A DNA stretch of 64,000 nucleotides, taken from Maricurvus nonylphenolicus. GTDB taxonomy: Bacteria > Pseudomonadota > Gammaproteobacteria > Pseudomonadales > Cellvibrionaceae. The notes under the pieces were generated by a model. It did not search any database and was not told where the DNA came from. It saw only the letters and a program-made list of their open reading frames with translations. The stretch covers positions 4,588,001 through 4,652,000 of the forward strand of contig NZ_AP031498.1 in the NCBI RefSeq assembly GCF_042854845.1, given 5' to 3'. The position numbers and the translations under genes are program-made. Shown here piece after piece: positions 62,775-64,000 of this stretch; within the stretch, counting starts at the first letter, position 1; each line of letters begins with the position of its first letter.

Positions 62775-63104
62775 CTACAACTGTTGGCTTAATACGCGAT
62801 CAATAGTCTCCAGACGCTGAATCAACACACTGGCATCCAACGCCATGGGTTTAAAATATTCTTCTGCCATAGGGGCTATGCCACACTGTGCAGGTAGGGG
62901 CAATTGCTCATCTACTAATGCCTGCATGCGATTTAGAAAGACAAACTGCAACCACTGGGAAAACGTTAGCGTATCAATGCAAAACGGCTGCTGACTGGCC
63001 AGATGCTCTGCCGGCGGAGCTTCTACTTCCCACAACCCCAAGGTTTTTAAATCCTGCTCCAGTGCCTGCAGCACATCATTTACTTCACGATAAATGGTCG
63101 ACAT
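62775..63104 (-). CDS. yqcC: YqcC family protein
   Basis: A 109-residue helical protein matching YqcC by PFCIDTLTFSQWLQFVFLNRM and LPLPAQCGIAPMAEEYF. It overlaps the dinG-type stop by one base (TGATG), so it is translationally coupled to it. Function is not known. Confidence 0.88.
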   Translation of the reverse strand: MSTIYREVNDVLQALEQDLKTLGLWEVEAPPAEHLASQQPFCIDTLTFSQWLQFVFLNRMQALVDEQLPLPAQCGIAPMAEEYFKPMALDASVLIQRLETIDRVLSQQL

Positions 63105-64000
63105 CAGGCAATACTTCTATTAAACGGCGGCAGGGAATCCAAAATGGCTTTGCCATAACGCCTCGATACGATTCGACGGTCGAGAAGACTAATGGTTCCC
63201 GTATCCTTTTCATTACGCAGTAATCGGCCGCAGGCCTGTACCAACTTAATGGCCGCATCCGGCACGGAAATTTCCATAAATGAATTGCCGCCGCGGGCTT
63301 CGATCCATTCTGCCAATGCCGCCTCGACAGGATCATCCGGTACCGCAAACGGAATCTTGGCAATCACCACATGGCGGCAATAGTCGCCGGGTAAATCTAC
63401 CCCCTCTGCAAAACTCGCCAAGCCAAAAATCACACTGCCCTTGCCTTCATCGATGCGTTTTTTATGCTCGTCCAGCAGCGCCTGTTTGGATTTTTCACCC
63501 TGCTTAAGGATACGGTTATGCCAGGACAGGGGTAAGGCATCATAAACATCGAGCATCTGGCGGCGCGAGGAAAACAACACCAAACTGCCTTCCTGCTTAT
63601 TCAACAATTCCGGCAAGTTATCCACTAGCGACAGGGTGTGCTCCTGGGCCTTATTGGCATCACAGGCAAAACCCGGCACTTGGAGAGTCGCTTGAGCAAA
63701 GTTAAACGGGCTGGGCACTATTTGGTAATTACTGTTAGCCGGTGTGCCAGCGCGCATAAAGTAGCGATCGAATTTTTGCAGCGCCGTTAAGGTGGCCGAG
63801 GTCACCACCGCACCGCAACATTGATTCCACAGGGAATACTCCAGCGTGCGAGCCGCCATAATCGGGCTGCTGCACACCTCAATATCAATATTACCGGCGG
63901 AATCCACCAGGGTTAGCCAGCGGGCCTTGGGTACTCCACCCTCTTTATCGGGCATGGCGTAGCTAGCCCACAATTCCATATTGGCTTCGGCGCGGGATTG
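63104..64000 (-). CDS. DinG/YoaA-type ATP-dependent DNA helicase (3' part)
   Basis: The last about 298 residues of an XPD-like superfamily 2 helicase whose 5' part lies beyond the window. Visible are the central VTSATLTALQKF (motif III-like), VLFSSRRQM, the DEAx-partner region GSVIFGLASFAEGVDLPG (motif V) and QACGRLLRNEKDTG (motif VI arginines), typical of DinG. It may be YoaA-like; telling them apart needs the N-terminal half. Co-transcribed with yqcC. Confidence 0.85.
   Translation of the reverse strand, partial: QSRAEANMELWASYAMPDKEGGVPKARWLTLVDSAGNIDIEVCSSPIMAARTLEYSLWNQCCGAVVTSATLTALQKFDRYFMRAGTPANSNYQIVPSPFNFAQATLQVPGFACDANKAQEHTLSLVDNLPELLNKQEGSLVLFSSRRQMLDVYDALPLSWHNRILKQGEKSKQALLDEHKKRIDEGKGSVIFGLASFAEGVDLPGDYCRHVVIAKIPFAVPDDPVEAALAEWIEARGGNSFMEISVPDAAIKLVQACGRLLRNEKDTGTISLLDRRIVSRRYGKAILDSLPPFNRSIA

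Noticed and set aside
1..64000. CRISPR arrays, tRNA, rRNA, integron or insertion-sequence genes
   Set aside because: No direct-repeat arrays with spacers, tRNA-like clover-leaf sequence, transposase or integrase reading frames were seen.

Overview
The window looks like chromosomal DNA of an aerobic, probably marine gammaproteobacterium. The core gene order (purH-purD; trpE-trpG-trpD-trpC with rpe and gph; amgK-murU divergent from lptD-surA-pdxA-rsmA-apaG-apaH; an OsmC-type gene divergent from a Vfr/CRP regulator; coq7) is of the Pseudomonas/Cellvibrionales kind. I would guess Spongiibacteraceae/Cellvibrionales, but I cannot place it to genus from the sequence alone. No tRNA, rRNA, CRISPR array or insertion sequence was seen. 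The gene calls rest on family recognition and visible motifs; no database search was run.

Layout. 1-8.1 kb: end of purH, purD, a Ycf46-like AAA+ ATPase, coq7, an orphan sensor kinase, a DUF3422 membrane protein and an OsmC-family protein. 8.7-15.4 kb: the CRP/Vfr regulator, then on the minus strand rpe, gph and the trpEGDC operon, which is preceded by a leader peptide (adjacent Trp codons) and an attenuator. 15.6-27.3 kb: two envelope proteins, murU/amgK (peptidoglycan recycling), then the LPS/outer-membrane biogenesis operon lptD-surA-pdxA-rsmA-apaG-apaH. A perfect CRP-type palindrome sits in the amgK/lptD divergent promoter region.

27.3-56.4 kb is an accessory, apparently catabolic region, AT-richer by eye. 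It holds a cytoplasmic molybdopterin oxidoreductase with a divergent HxlR regulator, an Old-Yellow-Enzyme-type reductase, two tautomerase-like proteins with a LysR regulator, two paralogous TonB-dependent receptors flanking a carboxymuconolactone-decarboxylase-like gene, a glycyl radical enzyme (GRE) with its activase and an NHL-propeller protein under an AraC regulator, two aldehyde dehydrogenases, a Cys-rich GMC oxidoreductase, a fumarylacetoacetase-family hydrolase and a TauD/TfdA dioxygenase with a divergent AraC regulator. It reads as several uptake-and-oxidation modules. The oxygen-sensitive GRE operon is the biochemical outlier and its substrate is not assignable here.

56.4-64 kb returns to core genes: argS, a MOSC protein, DUF547, a minimal orphan flagellin with a sigma-28-like promoter, a SIMPL lipoprotein, yqcC and the 3' part of a dinG-type helicase.

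Two repeat systems run through the intergenic regions. One is a REP family with a GGGGTC...GACCCC-type palindrome (six copies at four loci, two as inverted pairs). The other is a family of long palindromic elements (three copies) that share a core of about 50 nt and a short conserved flank, but whose arms differ between copies while staying self-complementary within each copy. This second family is the most unusual non-coding structure in the window.
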